DNA of 64,000 nucleotides from Camellia lanceoleosa (Eukaryota; Streptophyta; Magnoliopsida; Ericales; Theaceae), in NCBI GenBank assembly GCA_025200525.1, contig JANUSC010000391.1, positions 1 to 64,000 on the forward strand, read 5' to 3'. A program made the position numbers and the translations under genes. Every line of letters begins with the position of its first letter. Positions within the stretch are counted from its first letter, which is position 1. Positions 12,664 to 25,349 of the stretch are shown piece by piece. Under the pieces are notes generated by a model. It saw only the letters and a program-made list of their open reading frames with translations, was not told where the DNA came from and did not search any database.

Positions 12664-13742
12664 TGTAGACACCCAATTTTTGACCGACCTTAAGACTCAG
12701 ACGTCACCGACTGAGCGCTCGATGATGTTGCATATCGTGCTCATTCTGAGGTTTTAGAGTCTCGGCTGCGAGCCTTGCCTCCAGACTTCGGGGCTCTTTT
12801 GTGCTTTACCTCGGTTTACGAACCAGGTCCTGTTTTCTTTGTTTTCTCTTCCCGAAGGGAGGGAGAGGTCTCGTAGATCATCTCTCAGCGGCTGTAGGCT
12901 ATGTTTCGTGGTCGTAGGCCATCTTTCCCGTTTGGAGCCCGGTTCCCGGTTTTCGGAGCCGTCGGTCGTGTGCCTCGGTTTGGGACCGCTTAACCACCTC
13001 CGTTTGCTCCGATTTTTGGCATACAGCTTGTTTCCTCCCTTTTGACGGACACTGTGGCTCAAGAGACCAACTTCGTGGACAAACGCCACCTCCGGTGCTT
13101 AATAGTCAGTTTTCGGGCCCCCAGGCCGCGCGTTTTGGCCCCCAAACCTTCGTTTTGCATCGGTTTGGGTTCGTTTTTGGCGGTGACCTTATTTTCATTG
13201 TTAGAAAGGTTGTAGGAAGGTGGGAGGCCAGCAATTGTTTTGAAATACCAGTTTTATTTCTTCATCGCTCTTCATCGTCCGTTTTCTTCACTAGAAAGCT
13301 AGTTTTTCCCACTCCCGGGCCACTTTTTCTGACTTTCCACCACATCATTGTGTTGTACACACCTGGGAGGCCACCAATATGGGTAGGCCGGCCAGTAATT
13401 TCCCCTGACCCTTTTGAACCTTTCTAAAAAGTTGGCTTTTCTCTCTCCTGGGTTACATTTTCTGGTTTTTCTCCATGCAGCTGTGTTGCACTCATCTGGG
13501 AGGCCACCTTTTTGGGGTGGCCGGCCAGCAATTCTTCTTGACCTCTTTGACCCCTGGTCGGCCAGCCAGGGAAGGTGGCCAGTCGGCCACTTGGACCTTT
13601 TGAACCTGGCCAGCCAAGCTTGTCTCTCCTGGTGCATTCCAGCTGTGCCAGCTATTTTGCACCAGATCCTCTGCCCGAGGGTCTGTCTTTTTGGGGGGAA
13701 ATTTGAATTGGTTTTTGCCCCCTTTTCTTTCACTCCTCTCCC

Positions 13743-13751
13743 TATATATAA
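13743..13751 (+). promoter_or_regulatory. TATA box of Ogre-type LTR 2
   Basis: TATATATAA about 1.08 kb into the LTR, followed by a pyrimidine-rich leader. The related LTRs have TATA-like sites in the matching context (about 9653 on the minus strand and CTATAAGAG near 56780). Confidence 0.5.
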
Positions 13752-16700
13752 CTAACCCCCCACCTCCATTTAAAAGGGTTAGAAAACCAGCTGGGGTATT
13801 GATACATACAACCATATATCTATCTCATCCAAGCTTCAAAACATCATTGACCTTGCATCATTTACACACCAACCCATAGCCTACCACCTCCATCATCCAT
13901 TCCAGCGCCTTGGACTTGATTTTTAGAGGTTGAAAGCTCACCAACTTGGTCCAAAAGCTGCTGGAGGTCGGCTCTTCAAGGGTGAGTCCCTATTTTCCCT
14001 TTTCTTGCTTCATTTTGCATGATATCTTAACTCCCTTTGCTTACATTTTTGGGCTTCAACCTGAACTGAAAATAGTCTTATTTTGAGTTCATCTTCATGT
14101 TTGATCAAGGACTTTCTTCTTTTTGAGGTCTTCTACTCACCCTTTGTGTTTTATCTCTCTTTTAGGGCTTATTTTGCATGATATATTAGCCTTGTTTTTG
14201 AGCATTTTTGGGCTTCGAGCCAAACTGTAAAGTATCTTTTTTTGAGCCCCTCTTTAACTTTTTTGAAGGGCTCTTTACTGTTTGAGGCCATCTACTACCC
14301 CTTTCCCTTTATCTCTCTTTTAGGGCTATTTTTGCATCATATTTTAGCATTACTTGAGATCATATTCGAGATTTTTCATAAACTGAAAATAGTATTATTT
14401 TGAGACCCTCTTCAACTTTGTTGAAGGGCTCTTTGCTTTTTGAGGCCTTTTACTACCCTGTTTGTCCAATATCTCTTTTAGGGCTGTTTTTGCATGATAC
14501 ATTAGTCTTATTTGTGAGCCTTTTTGGACCTCGACCTAAACTGAAAAAAGTCTTTTTTTGACATCATCTTCATGTTTGATTAAGGTCTATCCTCTGTTTA
14601 GGGTCATCTTCCCCCTATGCATGCTTCATCTCTTCATGATTAGGGCTATGCATTAGAACACTTGCATTGGCCATGGTTTGGCCTCTTAGACACTGAAATC
14701 CAGTGGATTTTCAGTGGCTTAGGTATATTCTTGAAGGCCAAAATTAGAGGGGGGTGACCCCTTCTCTCCCTGTCTTGTTTGGTGGCCTTTTTGGCCTTCC
14801 AAAGGACCCCCTATTTGCAAGCTTCCAAGCTTTGTTTCTATCACTTTTTAGTGGGTTTTAAGACCCCATAACTCATTTCCAGAGTTAGTTTGACTATGCT
14901 AAGTGTCCTTGATGTATGCGCTTAATAACCGCTTGTATGCCCTTCCAAAGGAGCCCCTCATTTTTGCATGCATTGGCTGCATTTCAGTGGTTATTTGGGC
15001 ATATTTTGGCTTGTTTTGTTCACTAATTTTTTGCTGGTTTGATGAGATGTCACATGCTTCACATACATGCCATGTAAACCATGTTTGCTGGTCAAAGTTG
15101 CATGCTATTTTAGTCCATCATGCTAGCATCTTTTGGTCATGCTTTGAACTAGAAATGTTCATGTTTTGAGACTACCTTGGCTTTGTCTTTGTGCTTTATG
15201 GTCAAATAATGCATGCTTTGTGTAGCTATAAGTCAATACATGTGCCTAGCTTTGAGTTTCAGGACTCATATCATGCATCGGGTGCCATATTCCCATGTTT
15301 CGGGACCACTTAGCATCATATTTTAGTACTGAAATCCACATGCTTGTATGCCATATTGCATCCCTTGCCATGCTTTGGTAGAGTGGCATTCTATGCCTTA
15401 GGTTCGGTCCTCGGTTTACGTGCATGTGTGCACGCATTTCGGTTGCCTCATTTTCATCTCATGGCTACTGATGTGGGTGTGGCTGAGGTCCACTCACATT
15501 GGTGTAAGTCCATTATGCATTGTGTATGCCATTTCAATTCATAGCATTGCGTATGCTAGGTTGTATGTTAGAGCATCGTGTATGCCATGTTGCATCGTGC
15601 ATTGTGTATGCCATTTCATAGCATTGCATATGCTAGGTTGCATGTTAGGATTGTGTTCATGCATGTCATGCATATTGCATTGTGTTTGGGATAGGAGTTA
15701 GCCCAAGCACGGGAAACGAGAGACGTTTCGTACTCCGAGTGACGGAACGTGTCTCAATTCCCTGTCGCCGACACTCTAGATTATCCATGATGGAGTTTAG
15801 GCCTTGTTGTGTTTCCATGTGCATTCATTCCATATTGAGTCATGCAAATCGACTCCTCGGCCATCATGCATCGAGATGCGTGATTGGTGGCACGAGGATC
15901 GAGGACTACGCTCCCTGAAGAGTAGTCATGCATACATATGTGAAAATACTTTGCCATGCCCCTTTGTTGCTCTCTGTTGCAGCAAATCAGAAATCAACAG
16001 CCTTCTGGAGCTTTGCACAATATTCCGAGAACAATTGCAAACAGAGGCAAACTGGGGCATCGCAATGGATTTCCGCGCAAGGCAACTCAAGCATGCATCA
16101 TTCATCATTCGGAACAGAGCTGAGGCGGTCCATGGATTTGCATGCTAATTTACCTGCTTTCCTAGATTAATTTGTTAATCAATTAGGATTTTCTATTTAT
16201 TCGGACTGTACTATTTATTCGGACTGTATATTGTTCATTCGAACCCTCCGAGCGAGGGCACAACTGTAATAAGTGTGCATGTGTGTGATGTATGTCTTCC
16301 AACCCCACGTCTTTCTCTCTTTTATTTACCAGCTTATGATGGTTAGATTAGGGCATGTTTCAATTAGCATACAGTATGATAGCATGTTTGCATTCATTCA
16401 TCTGTTTTGCATGCACCGGGCTCGGCGCATCATAACTCACTGCATTGTATTTCGATTCCAAGTTGAATACTTGTTAGCTATATCATCCCATATGCCATCT
16501 TTAGAATAGCCGAGCCTGCTATAGTCGCATTTTTGCATGTGTTGCATTAGGCATTTCTGTATAATTAGGGTCATGCATGGATTTCTAACATAGCTTCTTT
16601 TTTGGCTTGGAGTAGTAGGTAAGTTTTGTGCTTTAGCATCCTTCCATGTGTGTGAGTGACTGCCATGATAACATGCTTACCATGAGGCTATATGCTTATG

Positions 16701-17098
16701 TGATATAACTGCCTAAATGCCTGTGGGTGAAGGTTAGGTTATCTGAATTGGAACAATTCATTGATTGCAAGTTTTAAGCCCACTAGATAGTGGCAAATCA
16801 TCATGTTTTTTAAGCCCACCTAAGGGTGGCAAATCCACATTTTAGCCTACTTGCGAGTAGCAAACTGTTTTCAAAACAAACATGAGTTGTTTCGTTCCAA
16901 TTCAGGCGATCTAGTCTATACTTGTATGCTGTGCGCATCACATAGTAAATCTAGGCTAATAAAAGGAATAAGAACGCATAATGTTTTCAAAACTAGATAT
17001 CATGGTTAGTAGAGGCCGATCTTTGATCGGGCGAAATGCTCACGGCGACCTTCTAATCGTACCCAAGTTCTCGAGCCGAGGCAACTTTGGTGATGACG

Positions 17099-17108
17099 GA
17101 CACGTGGC
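17099..17108 (+). promoter_or_regulatory. ABRE/G-box motif in Ogre-type LTR 2
   Basis: GACACGTGGC is an exact copy of the plant abscisic-acid response/G-box core. It lies within a block (TTTGGTGATGACGGACACGTGG) conserved at the same position in the other Ogre-type LTRs of the window; see 28155-28164 for the other intact copy. Confidence 0.45.
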
Positions 17109-17355
17109 CTTAGGCAAACGAGTCAGGGTTTCCTAAATTTCCCCAAAAATAAAATATTTAGGTGGCGACTCTGTATCTGGCAAAGCAGTCCATGTTTGGC
17201 ACTTCTTTTCTAAAAATCGGTTTTCTCAAAACGATTTGCCGGATTTGGATTCTTTGGTTCAGATTACGAACCGTGACAATTTGAGTCCGAACTGTAGTCA
17301 GCCCAAAATGAACAGAATGGGACTCACCCTCCCGGGGCATTCGGGGACGTCTACA

Positions 17356-18286
17356 GGAGGACGGGCAACGATCTGTTTCATCTATAGCCCGTTCCCAGGG
17401 CTAGAGTTAAGGGAGAGTACAACTGCTCACTTGTTATTAGTGTGGGCATGCTGGGCATATAAAGAGATTTTGCCCTCAGTTGGGCAGCACATATGGTGCA
17501 TCTGGTTGGAGGCAAACACAGAGCCACCTACCCACACAATTAGCACATGCCTCAAAGGCCAATTAGGGAGCCTCTTCGGCTCAGTTAGTGCATCAGGCTT
17601 ATGCTCTGAGGGGTGAACAAGTTAAGCAAAAACCTACAAGACGTGTGTATGATGTTACCATGCCAGACTTAGTGCTAGCACCTTTTGTTGTGAGAGGTAC
17701 TTTCTTATTATGCAATTCTATTGCCAATGTGTTAATTGATATAGGTGGATCTCATTAATTCATCTCATCAGCATTTGCATCGGCATTAGGGTTAGATTTG
17801 ATTCGATTAGCATCTCCACTCAGTGTAGAGTCACCTATTGGGGATGAGATTTTTTTGGAACAAGGGTGTCGGGGTTGTGACGTAGTGGTTGCTGGTCACT
17901 GACTTCTTTTTGCATTTGTGTTAATTGACATGTCGAGTTTTGATGCTATATTGGGTATGGATTGATTGCCATCATATTGGGTTGTCATAGATTGTTACCG
18001 TCAAAGGGTTACTGTATGTACCTTGAGAAGTGATTGTTTTTATTTCATGGAGGACAGAGCCAATAGTCTTATCACCAGTATATGATCTATGTGGGCAGAG
18101 TGAGCTTAGTTGTCTTCTTGCCAACTTCCTGGGTAGTGAGTGTGATAAAGTCCTAGTTAAATTACAGAGGGTAGTTTGTGAATACCAAGATGTTTTTCCT
18201 GAGGATCTCACTAATTTATTATCTCACTGCGAGATTGAGTTCTCTATTGTCTTAGTACCTGGCACGACACCGATTTTTATGGCACC
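17356..18286 (+). pseudogene. pro: Protease and pre-RT linker of element A
   Basis: This continues the gag-pol of element A after solo LTR 2. The aspartic protease is recognisable by VLIDIGGSH near 17730 (normally D-T/S-G; here D-I-G) and by FDAILGMD near 17940. The linker to reverse transcriptase has EYQDVFPEDL and the LVPGTTPI stretch near 18180-18280. Several in-frame stops and at least one frameshift are present. The coding sequence stops abruptly at 18286, inside the segment that precedes RT, where Tat element B is inserted (GCACC at 18282-18286 should be the left TSD). The RT, RNase H and integrase of A should lie beyond the window. Confidence 0.8.
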
Positions 18287-18707
18287 TGTGGGAGCCGAAT
18301 TTCCAGCGCTCAATAAGGTTGAATAAATGTATGAAGACAGCCCAAGAAGGAAAATGTATTCGACCATGATCTAGTTAGTTGACCACAAAGCCGAATATTA
18401 TAATCGACATTTTAACTAGCCGAACAAATGCTGAATAAATAAACGTGCAATGGACCAAAGGTGGGCCCAAAAACCTAAGGCCCTAGGGAAAGAATATAAA
18501 TAGAGGAGCATAAGCCAAAGAGAGGTACATGAGAACAAAGACATCTAACTTAAGAGAGAAGTAACGGAGAGATTATACACTGACTTATCCGTCGGAGTGC
18601 TAATTCTGGCAACCCCGATTGGATTGTTCATTCTATTTCAGGTGATTAACTGAGGACCTCGACAATCACATTGGATTAGAAGAGTATTTCCAAACTACTT
18701 CTCCACA
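18287..18707 (+). mobile_element. 5' LTR of Tat element B
   Basis: 421 bp, from TGTGGGAGCC to TTCTCCACA, with a matching terminal inverted repeat. A TATA box is at 18495 and the PBS follows 2 nt after the end. The 5' flank is GCACC (18282-18286). The short LTR contrasts sharply with the 3.7-4.7 kb LTRs of the Ogre-like elements here. Confidence 0.88.
18495..18502 (+). promoter_or_regulatory. TATA box of B 5' LTR
   Basis: TATAAATA in the middle of the 421-bp LTR, preceded by a CCCTAGGG block; this is the likely U3/R promoter of element B. Confidence 0.6.
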
Positions 18708-18709
18708 AT

Positions 18710-18727
18710 TGGCGCCATCTGTGAGAA
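18710..18727 (+). promoter_or_regulatory. Primer binding site of element B
   Basis: TGGCGCCATCTGTGAGAA starts 2 nt after the LTR. It is close to TGGCGCCGTCTGTGGGAA, a PBS form common in plant gypsy elements with short LTRs. I cannot name the priming tRNA with certainty. Confidence 0.75.
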
Positions 18728-18751
18728 TACTCCAACACATCCATAGTGGGC

Positions 18752-20205
18752 ATGACTGAAGATCCTCTGGTGGTTGCTGACGATTTTATGCCACAAAATG
18801 ATACCACCCTGAGCAACATGCTTGGGCCAGAGAATATTACCGCAAGAAGAGCCTTGAACTTCGATTCACCCTTAACATCAGCACAAGAGACAATGCAAGC
18901 GATTATGGAACAAGCAAAGCAAAATGAACAGAGGTTGGAAAACATGATGGCAAAGAATGAGCGCCTTCAGTAGGATTTGGCCTTGGAGGTGGGAAAATCC
19001 CAACATGCTACATGCTAAGATCCCGGACGGCCTTTGAAAAGGGATGGTCAACGACCTCGAGCTATGAGACATCAAAGTGTCAGTGATTCAGATTCATCGT
19101 CCCTAGACTCTAAAAAGAATGGACAAGTCAAAGTCTCCAGCTCCTCCGAAGGAAGTCTACGTGCACGGAATAAGAGAAGAAGACATGATTCAGACGAAGA
19201 GGATCAACACGACCCCTTCGTGCGAAGGATCACAAGGGCAGTACTACCTAAAAAGGTCAAAGCTCCACCATTCACCTTATACGACGGCAAATCGGATCCC
19301 ACTGATCACATCTGTCATTATAAGCAAGCCATGATGCTGCATGCAGACGACGAGGCCCTCATGTGCAGAATATTTCCGAGCAGTTTGGGACCTTTGTCTG
19401 TCAGATGGTATTATAAATTGGAGCTGGCCTCGATCAAGAGTTTCCACCAACTCTAAAAATCCTTCAGAGCAAGGTTTATCACCAACGAGTTTTAGCCGAA
19501 ACAACCCGATTCTCTCTAGGCAATGCAAATCCAACAAGGGGAGACCTTGCGTGCGTATTCGGCGCTATTGGGAATGCTTTAATCTCGTAGATGATGCTTG
19601 CAATGACTCCATGGCCATCACTGCCTTTAAAATGGGATTGCACCCTGATAGTGCCCTTCCCAGTTCCTTAACCAGAAGGCCACCCAAAACAGTTTGGTCG
19701 TTAATGAAGAAAGTCAAGGAATACTGCAAAGTGGAAGATGACGTCCTACGGGTCAAAGCCGTGCACAAGACCAACAAAATGACCCCATCTGAAATCGTTC
19801 AGCCAATAACCTCTGTACCGTTGCGGAGTCCGAAACCACGAAATCGGGCTAGAAGAGATAAAAGACGAGATTTGCGCCGATGAAACGACCAATGTTCCCA
19901 CCAAGCCAATGAAGAATTTCAAGTGGATAGCAGGTGCACAAGGCACGTGGACAAGAAATATACGGAGTTGTCAGAGCTGATCATCACAATTATGTCCAAA
20001 GTTAAACACCTTTTGTTATTTAAATGGCCACCTAAAATGGTGGGACCTCCCGACACGAGGAAACAAGATAAGCGGTGCGAATATCACAAGGACCACGGCC
20101 ATGAAACCGAGAGTTGTTATGCATTGAAAGATCACCTTGAGGAATTGGTACATGATAGTCGACTTAAGCATTACGTTGGAAAAGGCAACTCAACCAAAAC
20201 GGTAG
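18752..20205 (+). pseudogene. gag: Gag of Tat element B
   Basis: It encodes capsid and nucleocapsid. ATG at 18752 is the first start after the PBS. A predicted coiled-coil-like stretch rich in Q/E/N (about 18890-18970) and a serine-rich charged segment (19080-19220) precede the capsid, marked by FTLYDGKSDPTDH (about 19279). Next come QQGETLRAYS (about 19530) and AITAFKMGL (about 19617). The nucleocapsid knuckle is CEYHKDHGHETESC (about 20077-20118), the C-x2-C/H-type variant of Tat gags. There are several in-frame stops and one frameshift near 19560. The coding sequence is cut at 20205 by solo LTR C and resumes at 22606 in the same frame. Confidence 0.85.
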
Positions 20206-22600
20206 TGTCACGCCCCAAACCCGCCCCTAGAAGTTTGGGCATGACCACTTCAGAAACAGACACTTAACCTGTTATATATAACATATGGGGCCTGAGTGGA
20301 AGCATAAATTTTATATAATAACATGGAAGGAAAGAGCTACATCCATTGAGCGACCACTATCATGCCAGGATCACAAATAGACAGATAATAATAGTTACAT
20401 ACACATATACAACCCCGCCCGTGTTTGGGCGTATAATAAAAAACATTAGAAGTTACAACATATTATAGACAATCAGATTCTAAGCCAAAACTTCACCAAA
20501 TGGGTAGGCTTCACCCAAATGCTTGGACACACAGAGGCTAACAAAGGAAGACGAACATTAAAAGTTGAGGCTGACCTCCAAACGCAGGACCTACGGAATC
20601 AGACAAAATACATAGTGAGATAACCTCAGTGAATAATAGTACGTGGATAACTCAATGTTCAACTTGAATTATAATGCAAATCAGAGTTTATATAATATAA
20701 AAGACAGGTAGTTAATCTGATTCCGTACTAATGTCAGAACGGTCTTGTTGGTTCACAAATTCACAGACTAGCCCTTGGCCTGGTGGGTTCACATATTCAC
20801 AATTAGCCTTTGCCTTTATAGATTCATAATTGAGATTCATAAATTCACAACTTGGCCCTTGGCCCTTTGAATTCATAGTTTCACACGTTGGCCCTCGGCC
20901 TCATAAGTTCACAAAGTCACAAGTTGGCCCTCGGCCTCATAAGTTCACATCGGCTTTAAGCTCAGTATACATATATATATGGACTCAAGAGGTGGCTCAT
21001 ACGGATTCTAGAGGTGGCTCCCACCAAAGTGTAGCACTTAGCTCTGTACAGCACTTTGCTCCATATCAGAAATATATAATAGTTCATACAGAAGCACATA
21101 GTTCCTTCTAATTATTCACATGAGTTAACATAGTTATGTTGCGTTCAACAGAGTGCTAATAGCAACTATTCACAGATTGAACTTCATATTGCAGTCACAT
21201 CCCATTTGTTTGTCATGAATTAATGCCAGTAGTTCATAGATAACAGAATGTTATTACATATTAACGAGTCCAGAGATACGAAGATACCGTAGTCTCGTAA
21301 TGCACTTACATTCCACTTGTCCTTCATAAATCCATACAACTGACTTACAGATAACAGTGTGTTAATATCCATTATCAATAATAAACAGAACGAGGTGCAC
21401 AATAATGCTCTTAGATCTTCCCATGGTTTCTCATAAGGTGACATAATTATCCCACAATAACAGAATAACATTATTAACAATAAACAGAAGGTATATGCTC
21501 CATTATATTAATAAGAGTGGAGCCATTCACATCATAACGTAAGTCACATAATTGTGTTATTGACATTCAATTCTTTCTCCAGATTGAGTCATTCAGAGGT
21601 TAATCCATTATTTAACATAATTCCACAATGGTCCTCATATAGCATACACCCTTGGTGTTTCCATAATTTCACAAATATTTCTTACGTAGCATACATAACA
21701 TACATGTCAACATAATTCTTACGACGAAGATCAAAACGTCAATAACAATAATCATTAACGGTTAAAGATACATCGAAATACTACTACTCACAGTGTTCAG
21801 GTGCTTGGTTCGCCCCTGTAGCTGACCCTCAAGAATTAAGCAAGCCTTGGTGAGATTCCTCCATAATTTCGGAATTCCAATCGGTTGCAAATGTTGATCT
21901 TCATGCCTTCTTCATTCCTTGCTGGAAAATCTTGATCAAAACTTAGAGAAATGGTGAGGATTTGGGATCAAAACTCTAGGGTTTTCGGACCTAGGGAGAG
22001 AGGAGAGAAGAGGGGAAAAGGAAAGTGTGAGAAATGATCAAAAAAATCTCTTTTTAAGCTGCTGTCCCGTAATTCCCGCTCGAGCGGACCTGTTTTCAGC
22101 ACAGATTTCGAAACTTTGAACATGCATAACTTTCCCATCCGGACTCCGTTTTAGGTCGTTCTTGTGTCCAAATTGAAGCCCCGGAAATAAGCTTTCCAAT
22201 GGTTCTAACCTTACATCCAAATTCAAAGTGTGGAAAAAGAAAAGGGCAAAAGAGTGACGACTGATCGTAGATGAATCATTCAAATTAAAGCTTTTGGTTC
22301 CTTCCTACTTTACCTTCATTGTACCACCTCAACCCATATTCCAAAATAACATAAGAAGGTTCTAAGTACACTAATAAAATGTCAAGGCCAATCTTACTTT
22401 CCACGCTCGAGCGCCACCTCACCCGCTCGAGCGCTCACAGACCAATAAAGCAGTCCGCTCGAGCGTGAACTTCTCCGCTCGAGCGGAGATTTACAACTTA
22501 TAGAATCTCAGGCAGTCTGCGAATTTGCTGGGAACCCCAAAAGTCTGCTCAAGCGTTAACTCTTCCGCTCGAGCGGAGGGAAAAATTCTGGGTCTTCACA
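20206..22600 (-). mobile_element. Solo LTR C (chromovirus type) with TSD GGTAG
   Basis: The 2395-bp unit reads TGTCACGCCCC...GTCTTCACA on the plus strand, with GGTAG at 20201-20205 and 22601-22605. The minus strand gives the usual LTR polarity (TGTGAAGACCC start; GGGGCGTGACA end). CGCTCGAGCG palindromes cluster near its start (22384-22580), TACTCACAGTG lies at 21785 and a tandem repeat at 20750-20960. No PBS or coding sequence was found. ORFs inside have no family match. Confidence 0.92.
20750..20960. repeat. Imperfect tandem repeat, about 30-40 bp unit, in LTR C
   Basis: Repeated words GTTGGCCCTCGGCCTCATAAG and TTCACAA, about five to six units, the last two nearly identical. This corresponds in position and motif (GGCC-TTCGGCC-TTCA) to the better 30-bp array at 49147-49510 in LTR F. 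Confidence 0.75.
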
Positions 22601-23243
22601 GGTAGCTTTGCAGCAGGATTCACCTCCACTCGGCGTAATCCACATGATATACAGCCTGTCAACGACATCGACGATACATACAATTTAGTCACCTCATAAC
22701 CTCCAAAAGCAAATCACACCAATGAAATGGCCTCACGAAACTCTGAATATTACCTTCGATGATTCTGATTTGATCGGTGTAGCGCTCCCCTACATTGATC
22801 CATTGGTCATTGAACTTCGCGTAAGCCGATTTACTGTAGAATGCGTACTCATTGACCAGGGGAGTACTTCAAAAGTTATGTACTATAAGACCTTAATCAA
22901 ACTTGGGTTCACTGAATCAGACCTGTCTCCAGCCCATTGCTCGTTATTCGACTTCAATGCCAATCTGGAATATTCGTTGGGCAAAATCACGTTACTAGTT
23001 CGAGCAAGCTCCGGATCAATGGAAGTGGAATTTTTGGCTGTCAAGCTTTCTTCGCCGTATAATCTGATCATGGGATGAACTCGGTTGCATACTATGCGAG
23101 TCGTGCCGAGCACCTACCATCAGCTACTTCGCTTTTCAACTGAACTCGGCATCAAACAAATCCGTGGCTCTCAAAAATAGGCACAAGCCTGTTATCTTCT
23201 TACCACAAAGGCACCACGGGAGCTGGAAGTAAATTCTATTGAG
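22601..23243 (+). pseudogene. pro: Protease region of Tat element B
   Basis: This is the retropepsin-like aspartic protease that would cleave the gag-pol polyprotein. Reading resumes after solo LTR C in the same frame as gag. The active-site motif appears as VLIDQGSTSKVMYY near 22840 (family V-D-x-G-S/A; the aspartate is kept and Q follows it), with the C-terminal flap/IMG region at 23060-23075. In-frame stops occur at 22704-22706 region, at 23076-23078 (GGA TGA, where the family has G-R, a CGA-to-TGA change) and near 23177. The downstream part, PRELEVNSIEV, leads into the RT ORF without a frameshift. Confidence 0.8.
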
Positions 23244-24785
23244 GTGCCAGATCGAGAAAGCCTCGACGATGTTGGGCGACTCCCAAACGAAAAGGCAACC
23301 GAGATCCTGGATCGAGTTGAAATTGACGGGAATCCTGACAGGTTCTTCATGGTCGGCGCTTCCCTAAACAAAGTTGATATGCAGCAGTTGATTTCCTTCT
23401 TACCTGGCAACCTTGTCGTATTTGCATGGGCACCATATGAGATGCCCGGGGTGGATCCATCTATTTCTCAGCATTGTTTAAACGTTGACCCCAAATGTAA
23501 GCCGATTATTGAGAGGAGTCGACGGTCAGCCACAGAATACACTACTGCCGTTGTTGAAGAGGTTGCCCGGCTTCTTGATGCCGGGGCAATCCGAGAAGTG
23601 ACCTATCCTACATGGCATTCGAATACTGTGGTTGTAAAGAAGAAAAATGGGACTTGGCGTGTTTGTGTGGACTTCATAGACTTAAACAAAGCTTGTCCCA
23701 AGGATTGCTTTCCCCTCCCCAGAATAGACCAACTCGTAGATGCCATGGCACATCACCAACGTATGAGCTTCCTGGATGCCAACAGAGGCTACCATCAAAT
23801 TTCTATGCATCCGGAGGACCGGGACAAAACCACGTTCCTCACCCCAAGAGGAACCTATTGCTATAAGGTTATGCCTTTTGGGCTGAAGAATGCGGGGGCA
23901 ACTTACCAAAGACTAGTCACTGCCATGTTTAAGGAGCTACTCGGACGTACCATGGAAGTTTACATTGACGATATGGTGGTCAAGTCCAAAGAAGAGCAGA
24001 CTCATCTAGCCGATATGGAAGAGACATTCGGTATTGTACGCAAGTATAAAATGAAGCTAAACGCTTCCAAATGTGCATTCGGGATTGGATCCAGCAAATT
24101 CCTCAGCTACATTGTTAACCACCGTGGAATTGAAGCCAACCCGAGGCAAATCATAGCAATCCTTGAACTCAGCTCTCCTCGGTCGGTCAAGGAAGTCCAA
24201 AAGTTGATGGGGATGGCCGCCGCACTCAACAGGTTCATCAGTCGTTCCACGGATCACTGCCGACAATTCTTTCATACTCTACGGCAGGGTAAAGCCTTCG
24301 AATGGACCTCTGAGTGTGAAGCCGCTTCCAACGGTTTGAAGACTTACCTCCGATCAGTTCCACTCCTGACTACAGCTTCGACGGTAGACCCACTCATCTT
24401 ATATCTGGCAGTTTCCGACCGGGCTGTCAGCGCCGTATTATTAAAGGAAGAACTTGGGGAGCAGCGGCCAATTTATTATGTGAGCAAAGCAATGGTTGAT
24501 GCCGAAACACACTATCTTCCGTTGGAAAAACTCGTCCTTGCTCTCGTCATGGTAGCGAGAAAACTGATGCATTACTTTCAGGGCCACACCATTGGGGTAC
24601 TAACGAACTTCCCCCTCCGGTCAGTACTTCGTAGTGCAAAAGCATCAGGGCGCGTCTCAAAGTGGACTCTTGAACTCGGCCAATACGATATTCAGTTTCT
24701 ACCTAGGACCTCAATCAAGGGGCAAGTGCTTGCCGACTTTGTGGCCGAATTCACCGGAGGCCTCGCCGACTTTAAGTTTGGTTAG
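23244..24785 (+). pseudogene. pol: Reverse transcriptase and RNase H of Tat element B
   Basis: 513 uninterrupted codons, the longest ORF in the window. RT covers about residues 95-285: VVKKKNGTWRVCVDF (RT motif 1), FLDANRGYHQI, VMPFGLKNAGATYQR and the catalytic YIDDMVV (about residue 239). The thumb/connection follows (NPRQIIAILEL..RSVKEVQKLMGM). RNase H covers about 340-490, with LILYLAVSDRAVSAVLL and a conserved E in YLPLEKLVLALV. The enzyme copies element RNA into DNA. The ORF ends in TAG at 24783; the next domains continue in the same frame. This part on its own looks intact, but upstream and downstream stops show that the polyprotein is dead. Confidence 0.93.
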
Positions 24786-25349
24786 ATTCAACCTAAGCCG
24801 AGCTGGAGAATTTATGTTGGGGACATTTGGCAGCTGTATTGCGATGGATCATCCAATCAATGTGGCAGTGGGGCGGGTGTAGTAATCATGGTTTCCGATG
24901 TGGCAATTATCGAGCAGGCTGTCAAACTGGGCTTCAATGCATCAAACAATGAGGCCAAATATGAAGCTTTGTTAACCAGCTTGCGGAATGCGCATCTCTT
25001 TGGTGCACAACGTCTGCTTATTTTCTGCGATTCAAAGCTAGTCATCAACCAATTGAAGGGGGAATACACAGCCAAAAATGACCGCATGGCAGCTTACATG
25101 AATGCGGCAAATTCTTTGCTGGCAAAATTCGATCATCATGAACTAAATCAAATTACACGGGATCAGAACACACATGCAGATGCCCTAGCCTGCCTAGCTT
25201 CCACCGTCAACTCAGAAATCAAACAGACAATTGAAGTAGGATTCATCCTCGAGCCAAGCATTGCCCCCTCAGAGTTGATACAAACTAATGTCATAGAACC
25301 AGGTCCAAGTTGGATGGATCCTATCACTGCATTTCTATCTACTGACTAA
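24786..25349 (+). pseudogene. Second (archaeal-type) RNase H of Tat element B
   Basis: In frame with RT after one TAG. The catalytic set is visible as YCDGSSNQCGSGAGVV (about 24838; D), NNEAKYEALL (E, about 24947), FCDSKLVINQL (D, about 25024) and NTHADALACLA (D, about 25171). An additional ancestral RNase H between the retroviral-type RNase H and integrase is known for the Tat lineage and separates it from Athila and chromoviruses. The ORF ends at 25349 in an in-frame stop, and a second stop (CTG TGA) follows at 25382. Confidence 0.9.

Larger units (their letters stand above)
12664..17355 (+). mobile_element. Solo Ogre-type LTR 2 with TSD GGAGG
   Basis: It starts TGTAGACACCC, ends GACGTCTACA, is 4692 bp long, and is flanked by GGAGG at 12659-12663 and 17356-17360. 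No PBS or polypurine tract lies next to it, and element A coding sequence resumes on the far side. It is therefore a solo LTR left by recombination between the two LTRs of a complete element. It contains GGCCGGCC clusters (13386-13610), a TATA box (13743), the block ATGCATCGAGATGCG (15866) and the hairpin and ABRE near 17015-17108. ORFs inside it show no protein family. Confidence 0.93.

Noticed and set aside
12754..13815. Several ORFs of 100-144 codons on both strands
   Set aside because: They lie in the GC-rich part of solo LTR 2; overlapping frames, no domain.
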